Shown piece by piece: positions 9,000 to 18,002 of a DNA stretch of 39,462 bases. Source of the stretch: Bacteroidota bacterium (GTDB taxonomy: Bacteria > Bacteroidota > Bacteroidia > Chitinophagales > Chitinophagaceae); the NCBI GenBank assembly GCA_026391125.1, contig JAPLEO010000009.1, positions 68,790-108,251 of the forward strand. Reading direction: 5' to 3'. The first letter of the stretch is position 1, and each line of letters begins with the position of its first letter. Made by a program: the position numbers and the translations under genes. Below the pieces are notes generated by a model. The model was not told the origin of the DNA, made no database searches, and saw only the letters and a list, made by a program, of their open reading frames with translations.

Positions 9000-10205
9000 T
9001 TAATTATTTATAAGAAATTTATTTGTATTAAACGGGATTTGTTTTAAATAATAATTATAAAATTCAATCATGTACTCATTAATTAGTTTCACGTTTACTT
9101 TATTATCGCCTTCACCAACTAGTGATTTTAGTTTTTCATTTATTTTTACAGGAAAAATAGAGCAATCACTGAAAATAAAGTGGCGAGAGTTTGCAATATG
9201 AATTGAATAAAAAGGTGATGTTTTGGAGTAGATAATGCTATTTGCAATCGACCATAAAGGATAACTTTCACTTTGTAAAAGCATAAATGGTTTTTTCATT
9301 TCGTTTCCATATATGTCGCCAAATTGAAAACAATCTAAGTTGATACCTGCTTTTATACGGTTATCTACGTAACACAATTGCCCAGATACAGCTCCACCTA
9401 CAGATTGTCCTAAAGTTCCAATTTTAGAAAAATCCATTCTGTAATATAATGAGTCCTGGGGTGAAATATTACTAAGTTTATTTAGAGAATCTAATACGAA
9501 TTGTGCATCTTGAGTCCATAAACGAACACTTCTATCAAAAACCTTCATTCCTCTTAAATACGCTTTTAGAATCCGATTAGTTTGTTTCAAATTGCTACTA
9601 TCTGGATTTTTTTTGTGCAAAAACTCGACCTTTTTCCATTGATAATAAGCCTTGGTCATTCTAACTTTATTAATTTTAATCACATTCCCTTCTGCAGTAT
9701 TTGCAATTACTTGATCGTATGGGTGAGTAATACTAACAACAATATAACCATTACTTGCAAGGTTTTCCATTTGTGCAGTATAAAAATCATCAAGGCCAAA
9801 ATAATAACCAGGTGAAAATATAATTATAGGAAATTTGTCTTCTTTCTTTGATACAGGAATATTTTCAAATGAAAATGTTTTATATTTTTTTAAACTATCA
9901 AAAAACTGTTTGTCATCATTAAATATTTTGTAATTCTCCCAAAGCAAAGTTCCTGAATAATCTTTTAAATATAAATTTTCATGTTCTCCTTTATTGTCTG
10001 CAGGATACCATATTTTTATTTGCAGGGCTCTTTTATCACCCCATTTTAAGGTTAGTTTTTCGTTTCTGTGAAGATCAGTTAAAAATAGATTTTTTGTCCC
10101 AATGGAATATTTCCCAGTTGGAGTTGGAAGAAACCTGTCTGTTTGAGACAAAGTAATTTTACTAATAAAGCAAAATAATATTGAATAATATATAATCTTG
10201 TGCAT
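9000..10205 (-). CDS. PAF-acetylhydrolase-like alpha/beta hydrolase, secreted
   Basis: This 401-residue protein has a signal peptide (MHKIIYYSILFCFISKITLSQ). Its body resembles the plasma/type II platelet-activating-factor acetylhydrolase family: KIWYPAD near residue 70, PIIIFSPGYYFGLDDF before the oxyanion region, and the nucleophile elbow GTLGQSVGGAVSG with Ser near residue 267. A C-terminal HFIFSD could supply the catalytic His. It should hydrolyse an ester, perhaps a phospholipid or a pigment ester, in the periplasm. It follows the 10271 gene by 65 bases and precedes the PlsC-like gene. The actual substrate cannot be read from the sequence. Confidence 0.75.
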   Translation of the reverse strand: MHKIIYYSILFCFISKITLSQTDRFLPTPTGKYSIGTKNLFLTDLHRNEKLTLKWGDKRALQIKIWYPADNKGEHENLYLKDYSGTLLWENYKIFNDDKQFFDSLKKYKTFSFENIPVSKKEDKFPIIIFSPGYYFGLDDFYTAQMENLASNGYIVVSITHPYDQVIANTAEGNVIKINKVRMTKAYYQWKKVEFLHKKNPDSSNLKQTNRILKAYLRGMKVFDRSVRLWTQDAQFVLDSLNKLSNISPQDSLYYRMDFSKIGTLGQSVGGAVSGQLCYVDNRIKAGINLDCFQFGDIYGNEMKKPFMLLQSESYPLWSIANSIIYSKTSPFYSIHIANSRHFIFSDCSIFPVKINEKLKSLVGEGDNKVNVKLINEYMIEFYNYYLKQIPFNTNKFLINN

Positions 10206-10270
10206 GTATATTTTGTTAACCTTATAAATTATATTGTATATATTTTTTAATAATCCACTTCTCGAAATTA

Positions 10271-10639
10271 TTAGTTTATCAAAAAGTTTCCTTTAAATTT
10301 AAAATAAGTAATATCAATTTTATTAAGCGAAGCAATTAGGACAATATTTTTCTCGTCAATAAATGAAATTTTTAAATTGGCATTAATGTCATTTATTATA
10401 AATGGATTAATAACTGCCAAAAACTTCATCTCACTAGAATTTAACAAAATTGTTTTTTTCTCTATAGCTATTTCCAAAACCTCTTTCACCATTTGCATCA
10501 TGCAGACACCTGGAACTATAGGTTGCTCAGGAAAATGCCCTTCGAAAATCAGATGGTTTGCATTGATTTTTAAAATAGCATTTATTTCAGATGCTGTTAT
10601 TTCTATGTTTTGAATTGAGAAAAATATTTCTTTTAACAT
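10271..10639 (-). CDS. FabZ-like hotdog dehydratase subunit (His kept, Glu replaced)
   Basis: The 122 residues contain the FabZ helix region FEGHFPEQPIVPGVCMMQ. The family's catalytic His is present in GHF, but the position of the catalytic Glu (E. coli FabZ H54 and E68, 14 residues apart) holds Gln in CMMQM. A homodimer would therefore lack the acid. The second hotdog protein at 19114 has the opposite pattern, so the two may form a heterodimeric 3-hydroxyacyl-ACP dehydratase, as I recall for ApeI/ApeP in gammaproteobacterial aryl polyene systems. Its start lies on the last base of the upstream lipoprotein gene, indicating tight coupling. It would dehydrate polyene intermediates on ACP. Confidence 0.8.
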   Translation of the reverse strand: MLKEIFFSIQNIEITASEINAILKINANHLIFEGHFPEQPIVPGVCMMQMVKEVLEIAIEKKTILLNSSEMKFLAVINPFIINDINANLKISFIDEKNIVLIASLNKIDITYFKFKGNFLIN

Positions 10640-11247
10640 TATCTTACTATTCTTTTTAATCCTATACTAAATTTGAATGTATTATGGCTTGATCTTCTTT
10701 CCATTCCCACAAGAGAATCTCTTGACATATTTGTTATATAACAATTATAACCCTTGCCAGCTAAATCAGGAAATACAAAATAAAGTTTCCCGTTTTTTAC
10801 AAATCCAGTTCCAGATGTATTTAAATTCAATTGCATGAGCACTAATTCAAAATCCTTTTGAAGTGTGGTAATTACGGCTTTTTTGTTCATTTGTTCTACA
10901 ATAGAATATACTTTAAAACTAAAATCATTTTTAAATTCGAAATCAAAGAACTTAAAACCAACTTCATTTGAAAAAACAATTCTAGTTGAACTATCTGGCA
11001 TTTTTTTAATTAATAATAAGCCACTAAAATGATTTCCAACTACATCTACATTTGTATTAAATAATAGTACATTATAACTAGGCTTTAATTTCAGTATGTC
11101 ATTAGCATAAACTATTGACTCCTGATCAATTTTCTGAACTGGGCTGCAACTAAACAAAAAATAAATCAAGCTACTTAATATAAAATAACGTATCTGATAA
11201 AACAATATTGATTTCTTTATTGATAAATAATAAAAAGGTATTATCAC
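10639..11247 (-). CDS. Probable outer-membrane lipoprotein downstream of lolA, LolB-like role possible
   Basis: The N-terminal region holds a hydrophobic stretch ending in a lipobox (YFLFSC), then about 165 residues with many beta-strand-like segments. No specific family is certain. The annotated ATG gives an unusually long leader and a 77-base overlap with lolA; a TTG at 11203-11205 would start MFYQIRYFILSS and give a better lipoprotein signal, so the start is uncertain. Position right after lolA and before a dehydratase subunit suggests a LolB-like acceptor or anchor that receives the pigment or a lipoprotein at the outer membrane. That role is inferred from context only. Confidence 0.65.
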   Translation of the reverse strand: MIIPFYYLSIKKSILFYQIRYFILSSLIYFLFSCSPVQKIDQESIVYANDILKLKPSYNVLLFNTNVDVVGNHFSGLLLIKKMPDSSTRIVFSNEVGFKFFDFEFKNDFSFKVYSIVEQMNKKAVITTLQKDFELVLMQLNLNTSGTGFVKNGKLYFVFPDLAGKGYNCYITNMSRDSLVGMERRSSHNTFKFSIGLKRIVR

Positions 11248-11806
11248 CAGATAATTCTTTCATTTCTATACTACTTACTGAAAAATCATTTTTTTCAATA
11301 ATAATATTAATTGATTTGAAAATTTTGGTAAAAGCAACAGTTACTGGCGTTAATTCAATTAATGAGTTTTTTTTATTTTCAAATATCCTTGCAGTGAAAT
11401 CTGAATTATTGAATGATGTTCCTTGAAAACAGTCAATCATAATTTTATTTATTTGTTGAAATATTTTGTTAGACTTTGTTGTTATAATATTTTCTTTTTG
11501 GTTGTCTTTTATAAGTACTTTGTCTTTATTAATAACTACTAAGTATTGGAATGGCTTATTGTATTCCATTCGTACTTGGCTTTCCTTTTTAAACCAAAAT
11601 TTGCCTTTAGAAGTAATTTTTTCAGATAGCATACTCAAGTTCTTATCTTGCACAAAATCACATTTAATGGAAGTAATTTTTTGACTAGCTAAAAAAATGT
11701 CTGACTTAAATTTTGTCAAATCGTCCACTTGTGTGTATCCAGGATATTGAGCATTTATGTTTATTGAAACAAAAAACATAAATAACGATAAGATTTTCTT
11801 ATTCAT
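11171..11806 (-). CDS. lolA: LolA-like outer-membrane lipoprotein carrier protein
   Basis: The 211-residue protein has a signal peptide (MNKKILSLFMFFVSININA, cleaved near AQ) and the LolA pattern: SIKCDFVQDKNLSML, then SKGKFWFKKESQVRMEY, then a repeated-strand half barrel. LolA homologues in aryl polyene and flexirubin clusters are thought to carry hydrophobic pigment or associated lipid across the periplasm rather than only lipoproteins. It overlaps the deacetylase gene upstream by 8 bases and the lipoprotein gene downstream, so the three are likely cotranslated. This is probably a cluster-specific paralogue of the housekeeping LolA. Confidence 0.87.
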   Translation of the reverse strand: MNKKILSLFMFFVSININAQYPGYTQVDDLTKFKSDIFLASQKITSIKCDFVQDKNLSMLSEKITSKGKFWFKKESQVRMEYNKPFQYLVVINKDKVLIKDNQKENIITTKSNKIFQQINKIMIDCFQGTSFNNSDFTARIFENKKNSLIELTPVTVAFTKIFKSINIIIEKNDFSVSSIEMKELSGDNTFLLFINKEINIVLSDTLFYIK

Positions 11807-12572
11807 AAGGGTTAATTTTTAGCAAATTATCTAGTGGGGTTATAGAATAGCCTATACTTTTTACATGCTTTAAAAATTCTGGTAAAACCTTTAATGTAGT
11901 ATCACTAGTATCATGAAAAAGAATGATTGCACCTGGTTTTAATTGCTTACATATTTTGTTAAGTAATTTTTTTTCGTTTTTGATAACAGTATCCATTGAT
12001 CTTATACTCCATCCAATAGTTATATAATTACTTGATAAAACCGCTTTTTTTAGATTAGGGTTTGTCACACCATATGGAGGTCTAAAAAGTAGTGGTTTAA
12101 AACCAACAACCCTTTTTAATTCATTATCCATTTGGTGTAATTCATATTTCATTTTTTTAACTGAAAATAAACTAAACCAAAAATGATGGGAATAACTATG
12201 ATTACCAATTATATGCCCTTCCTTTATAATTTTATGAACTATTTCTTCGTTTCCAGCAATTCGATTGCCTATACAAAAAAAGGTTGCTTTTACGTTTTCT
12301 GTCTTAAGGATTTGTAAAATTTCTAGTGTATTATTTTGTACTGGACCATCATCAAAACTAATTGCAATTGTTTTTTGTAATGTAGTTGATGAACAAATTG
12401 TTTTTAAATAAAAATTGGAACCTATATAATAGCTACCATAAAAAAGGATGAATGAGTATACAACCAGAATTATAAAATATAAATCTATGGGGATTCTATA
12501 CCAAAAATTAGCCAATATTAAAACAATAATAAGGCTAACTACTAAAATATTTATAATCCTTAATTTTTGCAT
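11799..12572 (-). CDS. Membrane-anchored polysaccharide deacetylase family (NodB) protein
   Basis: Two hydrophobic segments occupy about residues 1-45; the NodB homology domain follows. The metal- and catalysis-related motifs are all visible: ISFDDGP near residue 73 (catalytic and metal Asp), HSYSHH near 125 (the two metal His), RPPYG near 163 and the closing LFHD. Family members remove acetyl groups from carbohydrate or related amides. Such a gene is, to my knowledge, a frequent passenger of flexirubin clusters, with no established substrate there. It overlaps lolA by 8 bases and the CLF gene by 13, so it is embedded in the biosynthetic operon. Confidence 0.85.
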   Translation of the reverse strand: MQKLRIINILVVSLIIVLILANFWYRIPIDLYFIILVVYSFILFYGSYYIGSNFYLKTICSSTTLQKTIAISFDDGPVQNNTLEILQILKTENVKATFFCIGNRIAGNEEIVHKIIKEGHIIGNHSYSHHFWFSLFSVKKMKYELHQMDNELKRVVGFKPLLFRPPYGVTNPNLKKAVLSSNYITIGWSIRSMDTVIKNEKKLLNKICKQLKPGAIILFHDTSDTTLKVLPEFLKHVKSIGYSITPLDNLLKINPYE

Positions 12573-13624
12573 TCAGATAGTAATAATAAAGAGTGATGTT
12601 TATTTAGATAATTGTTATAGATGAGAATATTTTTTATTTTGCTAGTGCTAACCCCATTATAATCTATTGCTTTTGGAATTTTACCAAATTTTATTATGTT
12701 TACTGCTAACCACAAAGCAAATGCTGTTGCTGTAGGATATTCACCACATAAATTTTTATAATTAATAATAACATTTTGACTAAATATTTCACTTTGTAAA
12801 CAATCATATACTCTATCTAATTTTTCATCCCCATTTTTACCGATAATAATTAGATCAATTTCTTTTAATGTTATTGTATTTTCTTCTAAAAAAATCAAAA
12901 TTTCTTTTTTAATATCCTCTACCTTTTGAGGTTTGTAAAACGTTCTTAACCCAATCAATTTTGCATAATCAGTATTTGATGATTCATTGGAAAGTAAAAA
13001 AAATGTAGCACCCTCTCCAGCAATACTACCTTTTGATTTGTTTTTAAAAATTTCTTTATTTGAAATTCTATTTTGTTTATATAGGCCCATCCTATTTAAT
13101 ATTGAATGACTGATGTTGGTAATTTCATCTATAGCACCAATCAAAACATTCGAAGCCTCCTTTTCACGTAATAACATAATTCCATCCAATAGTGCACTCT
13201 CAAAAGAGAATCCACTGTGTACAAAAACGTTGTTATAATTGTTACATTGAAGTAGTAGGCCGATTTGGGCTCCAATCGTATTATGAGTTGATTGAATAAA
13301 GGAGGTTGGCGTTAATAATTCCTCATTATATTCTATCATTCTTGATAAAAAAATGCCGGTATCTTCTAAGCATCCATAAGAGGTGCCCGTAATAATGGCA
13401 TCTGGCATATCAATGCCAGCTTCTTGCAAACATTCCAAAGCACTTGCAACACCCATACGAATTATTCGACTCATTCTTCTTATTTGCTTTGCGTCAATAA
13501 TTCCTTTGTAATCAGGCTCAATACAAGAAAGTCGATTATCGACGTATTCTACTAATTCAGGCAGAAATAATGGGTGTCCATATGTATGTTGTGGTGAGAT
13601 ATTTCCAGTGGCGCGAATATACAT
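12560..13624 (-). CDS. Ketosynthase-like chain length factor (catalytic Cys absent), module A
   Basis: The product resembles the N-terminal half of beta-ketoacyl synthases, but where the catalytic Cys should be it reads VHSGFSFESALLDG, so it cannot condense on its own; this is the CLF/KS-beta pattern. The ATG at 13624 is chosen over a TTG at 13633 because GAGGAG lies just upstream and family members begin MYI. It overlaps the deacetylase gene downstream and starts 5 bases past the stop of the active ketosynthase at 13630, forming a KS-CLF pair that should set polyene or acyl chain length. A paralogue with the same arrangement lies at 32362. Confidence 0.83.
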   Translation of the reverse strand: MYIRATGNISPQHTYGHPLFLPELVEYVDNRLSCIEPDYKGIIDAKQIRRMSRIIRMGVASALECLQEAGIDMPDAIITGTSYGCLEDTGIFLSRMIEYNEELLTPTSFIQSTHNTIGAQIGLLLQCNNYNNVFVHSGFSFESALLDGIMLLREKEASNVLIGAIDEITNISHSILNRMGLYKQNRISNKEIFKNKSKGSIAGEGATFFLLSNESSNTDYAKLIGLRTFYKPQKVEDIKKEILIFLEENTITLKEIDLIIIGKNGDEKLDRVYDCLQSEIFSQNVIINYKNLCGEYPTATAFALWLAVNIIKFGKIPKAIDYNGVSTSKIKNILIYNNYLNKHHSLLLLSECKN

Positions 13625-13629
13625 ACTCC

Positions 13630-14832
13630 TCAAATTTTAGAAAATATTAAAGAAGAACAATTTCCTCCAAAACCAAATGAATTGGATAAAACATGTTTAA
13701 TATTCAAATTTTGTAAAAAGTTAGGCTCCGGAAGAAAGGGCAATTCTTTCATTTGTGTTTGTAAACGTAAATTTGGGTAAACAATTCCTTCTTGAATTGC
13801 TAGAATTGAAAAAACTGCTTCAATGCCTCCACTAGCCCCTAATGTGTGACCTGTAAATGCTTTCGTTGAACTCATTTTTGGATAAATTGGGCTAAATAAT
13901 CTTTTAATAGCCGAACCCTCAGCTATGTCATTATTTTGAGTACCTGTACCATGTAAATTAATGTAATTAATATCTTCAGGCTTTAATCCACTTTTTTTTA
14001 ATGCCCCGCTCATTGCTAAAAAAGAACCATTACCATCTGGAGAGGATGCTGTCTGATGATATGCATCATTTGCATTGCAATATCCACTCAACTTAATAAA
14101 TGGACTTTTATTCAATGTATTAGCAACTTTTTCAGAAACTAACACAACATAGCCAGCTCCTTCCCCTAGATTTAAACCTCTTCTATTTTCATCGAAGGGC
14201 TGACAAAATTGTTCATCTAATATCATTAGAGTATTAAATCCATTAAGTGTAAATTTTGTTAGCGAATCAGCCCCTCCAGCTATTACAACATCAAGTATAT
14301 TATTTTTTATAAGCCTAGCTCCAAAAAAGATTGCATTTGCCGAGGATGAACAGGCAGTACTAATTGTAGTAACATAATCTTTAATACCCAACTGGTATGC
14401 AACAAGTTCTGTAATACTTCCACATTCATGATTTACTACATTACATAATCGCCCTTTCTGATTATTTTTGAAATATTCAGTAAAAAAGAATTCTGACTTA
14501 TCCATACCACCTACAGAATTAGCTGAAACAAACCCAGTTCGTAGATTGTCAAAATTTTCTATTCCTGCATTATAAAGGGCTTCTTTTGCAGCAACTAAAC
14601 TTAACAATGCAGTTCTGCTTTTTAGTGATGATAGTCCAGTTAGGCTTTCAAGTGATTCATTATCTAAATTTACCTCAGCTACTGGAAATTTATTTTTGTG
14701 AACAGAGTCTAACCGTTGCATATGTTTTATTCCTGTTCTGCTATTTTTTAAGGCATCAAGGCACTCGCTAATATTGTTTCCAATAGCCGAAATTACACCG
14801 GTACCCGCAACAAAAATAGTTTCACTCATCAC
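13630..14832 (-). CDS. FabF-like beta-ketoacyl-ACP synthase, module A
   Basis: All parts of a condensing enzyme are present in 400 residues: the nucleophile Cys161 in TISTACSSSANA, the first His in LHGTGTQNND, the Lys and second His in SSTKAFTGHTLGASGG, and the C-terminal GFGGNCSSLIF. It catalyses decarboxylative condensation of malonyl-ACP with a growing acyl chain. It starts 4 bases inside the end of the ACP gene and is followed at once by the CLF gene, so ACP, KS and CLF form one module. This triplet resembles the one at 32362-34881. The acyl substrate (polyene or resorcinol precursor) cannot be decided from sequence. Confidence 0.92.
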   Translation of the reverse strand: MMSETIFVAGTGVISAIGNNISECLDALKNSRTGIKHMQRLDSVHKNKFPVAEVNLDNESLESLTGLSSLKSRTALLSLVAAKEALYNAGIENFDNLRTGFVSANSVGGMDKSEFFFTEYFKNNQKGRLCNVVNHECGSITELVAYQLGIKDYVTTISTACSSSANAIFFGARLIKNNILDVVIAGGADSLTKFTLNGFNTLMILDEQFCQPFDENRRGLNLGEGAGYVVLVSEKVANTLNKSPFIKLSGYCNANDAYHQTASSPDGNGSFLAMSGALKKSGLKPEDINYINLHGTGTQNNDIAEGSAIKRLFSPIYPKMSSTKAFTGHTLGASGGIEAVFSILAIQEGIVYPNLRLQTQMKELPFLPEPNFLQNLNIKHVLSNSFGFGGNCSSLIFSKI

Positions 14833-15089
14833 TTATCAGTTTGATGATTTTCAATATATTCTGCCATTGTTTTTACCGTACGGAAAACTTTAGGACCATC
14901 ATCAGCATTTGTTAATTTAATTTTATAGTACTGTTGCAACAATACAATTAACTCTAGTGCATCTATTGAATCCAATCCTAAGCCTTCAGCAAACAGTGGC
15001 AAGTCATCTGATATATCTTCTGGCTTTATATCTTGCAAATTTAGTTGTGCAATGATTTGTTTTTTTAATTCTAAAAGTAGATTATCCAT
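14829..15089 (-). CDS. Acyl carrier protein, module A
   Basis: From the ATG at 15089 the protein is 86 residues with the phosphopantetheine site GLGLDSIDALELIVLL; Ser in DSID is the attachment point. A longer frame upstream adds 24 residues of hydrophobic character that do not fit an ACP, so the internal ATG is preferred. It closely resembles the ACP at 34618 (both carry LFxEGLGLDSID and ELIVLL) and differs from the one at 20412. It overlaps the ketosynthase gene by 4 bases and should carry the intermediates of that KS-CLF pair after activation by AcpS. Confidence 0.92.
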   Translation of the reverse strand: MDNLLLELKKQIIAQLNLQDIKPEDISDDLPLFAEGLGLDSIDALELIVLLQQYYKIKLTNADDGPKVFRTVKTMAEYIENHQTDK

Positions 15090-15093
15090 TTTC

Positions 15094-15708
15094 TTAATGA
15101 TACATTTTATTAATATTAAAAATTGTGAATGGCTTAGAAATAGACGATTTATCCTTTTCAATTAATAATAAAACAGCCTTATAATCATCATCCATAAATT
15201 CAACCCATCCACAAATACAAGCCTGTAAAATATTATTATTAAAAAGATTGTTTACGTACTGCTGGATAAATTCCGAGTTAAATTTCTTAAAAATAAAAAA
15301 TGCCGTTTCTCCTTTAAAATTATTCCTAATACAAATTTCTCCAATTACAATATTAGGTAATGTATAAACAAAAAGCGATGGACTTGGAATCTCATTTATT
15401 GTTTGATAAAATTTCAAGTCGGTATTCAAACTACTGTTCTTATTTAATAAGACAACCCCAATTTCTTCAGGGACATATTTATCCTTTACAAAACTTTCTT
15501 TGAGCAGAATTTCAGATGCAAGCCATCCGAGTTTGCATAAATTATCCATTTTATAGAATTTAGGATAATTCATTTCGAAAAATCGATATGCAGACAATAG
15601 GAAATTTGTTGAAGCTGTGTCTAAATAGCTAAATAATTTTTTGCCATTCAGATAGACGGAATCCTTCTTGATCAAGCAACTTGATGTAATATTTAAATCT
15701 AAGATCAA
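15094..15708 (-). CDS. Degenerate ketosynthase-like protein of flexirubin clusters
   Basis: This 204-residue protein starts at a TTG (15708), since a stop lies just upstream and no ATG fits. It has the middle segment PSPSLFVYTLPNIVIGEI and the conserved YPKFYKMDNLCKLGWLA, which I recognise from short proteins called 3-oxoacyl-ACP synthase in flavobacterial flexirubin clusters. It is about half the size of a ketosynthase and shows no catalytic Cys or His motifs. It follows the methyltransferase gene by 42 bases and lies just before the ACP. A non-catalytic structural or chain-length role is possible, but the function is unknown. Confidence 0.7.
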   Translation of the reverse strand: MILDLNITSSCLIKKDSVYLNGKKLFSYLDTASTNFLLSAYRFFEMNYPKFYKMDNLCKLGWLASEILLKESFVKDKYVPEEIGVVLLNKNSSLNTDLKFYQTINEIPSPSLFVYTLPNIVIGEICIRNNFKGETAFFIFKKFNSEFIQQYVNNLFNNNILQACICGWVEFMDDDYKAVLLLIEKDKSSISKPFTIFNINKMYH

Positions 15709-15750
15709 TATTGATTATTTGAATGGGTTATTAAAATATCGGCTTAACAA

Positions 15751-16830
15751 TTATTTATTAATTAGTTTCTTTTTGCATTTTAATAAAGTTTGACTTAATC
15801 CTATTTTGTCTATTTGCTCTATAATATTAAATCCAGCATCTTCAATGCATTTAAAAAGTGTTTCAGAACTATACATTTGACTTTTCCCATTTGCAAGTAC
15901 AGTAAAATATAGTGAGGTTTGCTGTAAACAAAATGCGGCTATTTCAAATTTTTGCCTGTCCCACAAAGGTTCTAAGATCATAACCTGACCATTTTCGTCA
16001 AGCGCATTATAACACCTTTTAAGAATAGAAACGATTTTTTCTTCAGAAAAACAATCTAAAAATTGACTCATCCAAATGATGTCAAAACCTTCTGGAAAAT
16101 TCAAGTTTTCATCTAAAATATTAGCTTGTAAAAATGAAACCCTTTCGTCTAGACCAAGTTCAGAAATTTTGGCTTTTGCTACCTCGAGTTGACCAGGAAG
16201 GTCCATTATTGTAATGTGAACGTCTGGTGCATATTGGGCAGAAGCAATTGCCCATTTACCTGTATTTCCTCCAATATCTAATACTTTTTTGGGGGCATTA
16301 GAATATACCATTGGTAAAACACTTGGAAATGCATTGTCTGAGAAATAATGATCAAAAGTAAACCAGCTTTTCTTGACTTGATCTGGCAATACTGATAAGC
16401 CTTCATAAATGGTCTCCCAATTGCCAAATTCCTTTAACCCAACCGGCTTACCAGTTTTAATACTTTCTTCTAAATAAAAAAGACCTTTATAATTTACATC
16501 ATGTACAAAATCCATATTTGCTCTTGTTAGAGGATCGTGTAAAATAAAATGCCCGGTTTTCCCAAGGGTATACTTTTTATCGTTTAAAAGCACTAAACCT
16601 AAGCTTAATCCAGATTCAAGTAAAACCCTAACTCCATAAATTGATAAATCGAGTTTCTCTGCAATATCGCTTATTTCAATACCGTCAGTATTACTACTCT
16701 CTAAAACTTCTAAAATACCAGTATTTCTAAGTACCCTTGCTGCTTGAAAAATAACTGGTCCAAAAGCTATCCACTGAGCTATTTCTTTTGCTTCTAATGC
16801 TGATGTATTATTCTTGCTAAAAAATTCCAT
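15751..16830 (-). CDS. SAM-dependent O-methyltransferase with dimerisation domain
   Basis: The first roughly 100 residues form a winged-helix-like dimerisation domain (RNTGILEVLESSNTDGIEIS, EISDIAEKLDLS) as in acetylserotonin-type O-methyltransferases. The class I SAM-binding motif follows: LDIGGNTGKWAIASAQ near residue 185 and the acidic ITIMDLPGQ. Length (359) fits the family. In this cluster it may methylate an aromatic hydroxyl of the aryl head or resorcinol, or a ring carbon; the sequence does not decide between them. It lies 26 bases downstream of a ketosynthase gene and is a second methyltransferase besides the one fused to the MMPL protein. Confidence 0.85.
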   Translation of the reverse strand: MEFFSKNNTSALEAKEIAQWIAFGPVIFQAARVLRNTGILEVLESSNTDGIEISDIAEKLDLSIYGVRVLLESGLSLGLVLLNDKKYTLGKTGHFILHDPLTRANMDFVHDVNYKGLFYLEESIKTGKPVGLKEFGNWETIYEGLSVLPDQVKKSWFTFDHYFSDNAFPSVLPMVYSNAPKKVLDIGGNTGKWAIASAQYAPDVHITIMDLPGQLEVAKAKISELGLDERVSFLQANILDENLNFPEGFDIIWMSQFLDCFSEEKIVSILKRCYNALDENGQVMILEPLWDRQKFEIAAFCLQQTSLYFTVLANGKSQMYSSETLFKCIEDAGFNIIEQIDKIGLSQTLLKCKKKLINK

Positions 16831-16856
16831 TATGAGTTCTATTATATTTTAAAGAA

Positions 16857-17993
16857 TCAATTTTTAGACATTACTATTGCTGCATTACATCCTCCAAACC
16901 CAGACGCAGTTTTTAAACAGTTATTAATTATAGAACTATTGAGTGTAGTGCAAATATTTATGGGTTTGCTTATACCTAATTTTTGAAATCCTAGTGTTGG
17001 CAAAATTAGGTTTTGCTCCATAGATTTATAAGATATAATGGATTCTATAATCCCAGCAGCACCAAGCGTGTGTCCAAAATAGCCCTTTAAACTATTTGTA
17101 GGTATATTTTGCAATTTTTGCAAGAAAAAAGCATTCCCCTCCATTTCATCATTATAAATTGTTCCTGTCCCATGTGCTGAAATAAAGTCAATATTATTAT
17201 TAGAAACATTTGCATTTTTCATGGCCATAGATATGGCGTAACTTAATTCTTCCCCAGTTCTAGATGGTCCAGAGATATGATTAGCATCATTACTCACAGA
17301 TCCACCAGCTACTTTAATTGAACTTCCGATTTTCTTATTTGAGCTAAGTATTATTGTAGCTGCGCCTTCTCCTAAGTTAATTCCATTTCTTTCATTGTCA
17401 AATGGCCTACATTTTTCTTTACTTATAGCCTGAAATGATTGAAAGCCTGACAATACAAACTTAGAAATAACATCTGCACCAGCAATTATCACATTTTCAT
17501 ATTTACCAATTTGTATCATTCGCATGCCTGTAATTATTGCTAGTAAACCAGATATACAGGCATTTGAAATTATTAAGGGTTCTTCCTTTAATTCAAAATA
17601 GTTTGAAATTTTTGTTGCAGAAGTATGAAGAGAAATTCTATTTATTAACTCTTTGGTATATTTTTCATTTTCAAGCAATTCAATATTTCCTTTGGTTGAA
17701 GAAATTATAAGTAACGTTTTCTTTAAATCGATATTAATTGCATCATTTAATAATGCTTGGCGAATAGAATTTATAATAAGATTTTCGAACTTTGTAAAAC
17801 AAAGGATTTTTGTATCATTATCAAACATAAGTGAATCATCAAATAAAGATGCATAAAAGGGAGTTTCTGAATATGATTTCTTTTCATGCAATTCAATACC
17901 CGATACTGATTTTTTCAATTTCTCAAAATTATCAGTAGTAGTTGTCCCTATTGGAGATAGAATATTATCTGAAACTATAAAAACATCTTTCAT
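16857..17993 (-). CDS. Beta-ketoacyl-ACP synthase (diverged FabF-like)
   Basis: The 378-residue enzyme is shorter and more diverged than the other ketosynthases here but keeps the nucleophile Cys146 (ISNACISGLLAI), the first His (SAHGTGTIYND) and the Lys/second His segment (LKGYFGHTLGAAG), so it should be active. It ends GFGGCNAAIVM. It resembles the additional ketosynthase found in aryl polyene clusters besides the main KS-CLF pair. It follows the thioesterase gene by 9 bases and precedes the methyltransferase by 26. Its partner is unclear; the degenerate ketosynthase-like protein at 15094 is a possible one. Confidence 0.87.
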   Translation of the reverse strand: MKDVFIVSDNILSPIGTTTTDNFEKLKKSVSGIELHEKKSYSETPFYASLFDDSLMFDNDTKILCFTKFENLIINSIRQALLNDAINIDLKKTLLIISSTKGNIELLENEKYTKELINRISLHTSATKISNYFELKEEPLIISNACISGLLAIITGMRMIQIGKYENVIIAGADVISKFVLSGFQSFQAISKEKCRPFDNERNGINLGEGAATIILSSNKKIGSSIKVAGGSVSNDANHISGPSRTGEELSYAISMAMKNANVSNNNIDFISAHGTGTIYNDEMEGNAFFLQKLQNIPTNSLKGYFGHTLGAAGIIESIISYKSMEQNLILPTLGFQKLGISKPINICTTLNSSIINNCLKTASGFGGCNAAIVMSKN

Positions 17994-18002
17994 TATTTCT
18001 TA

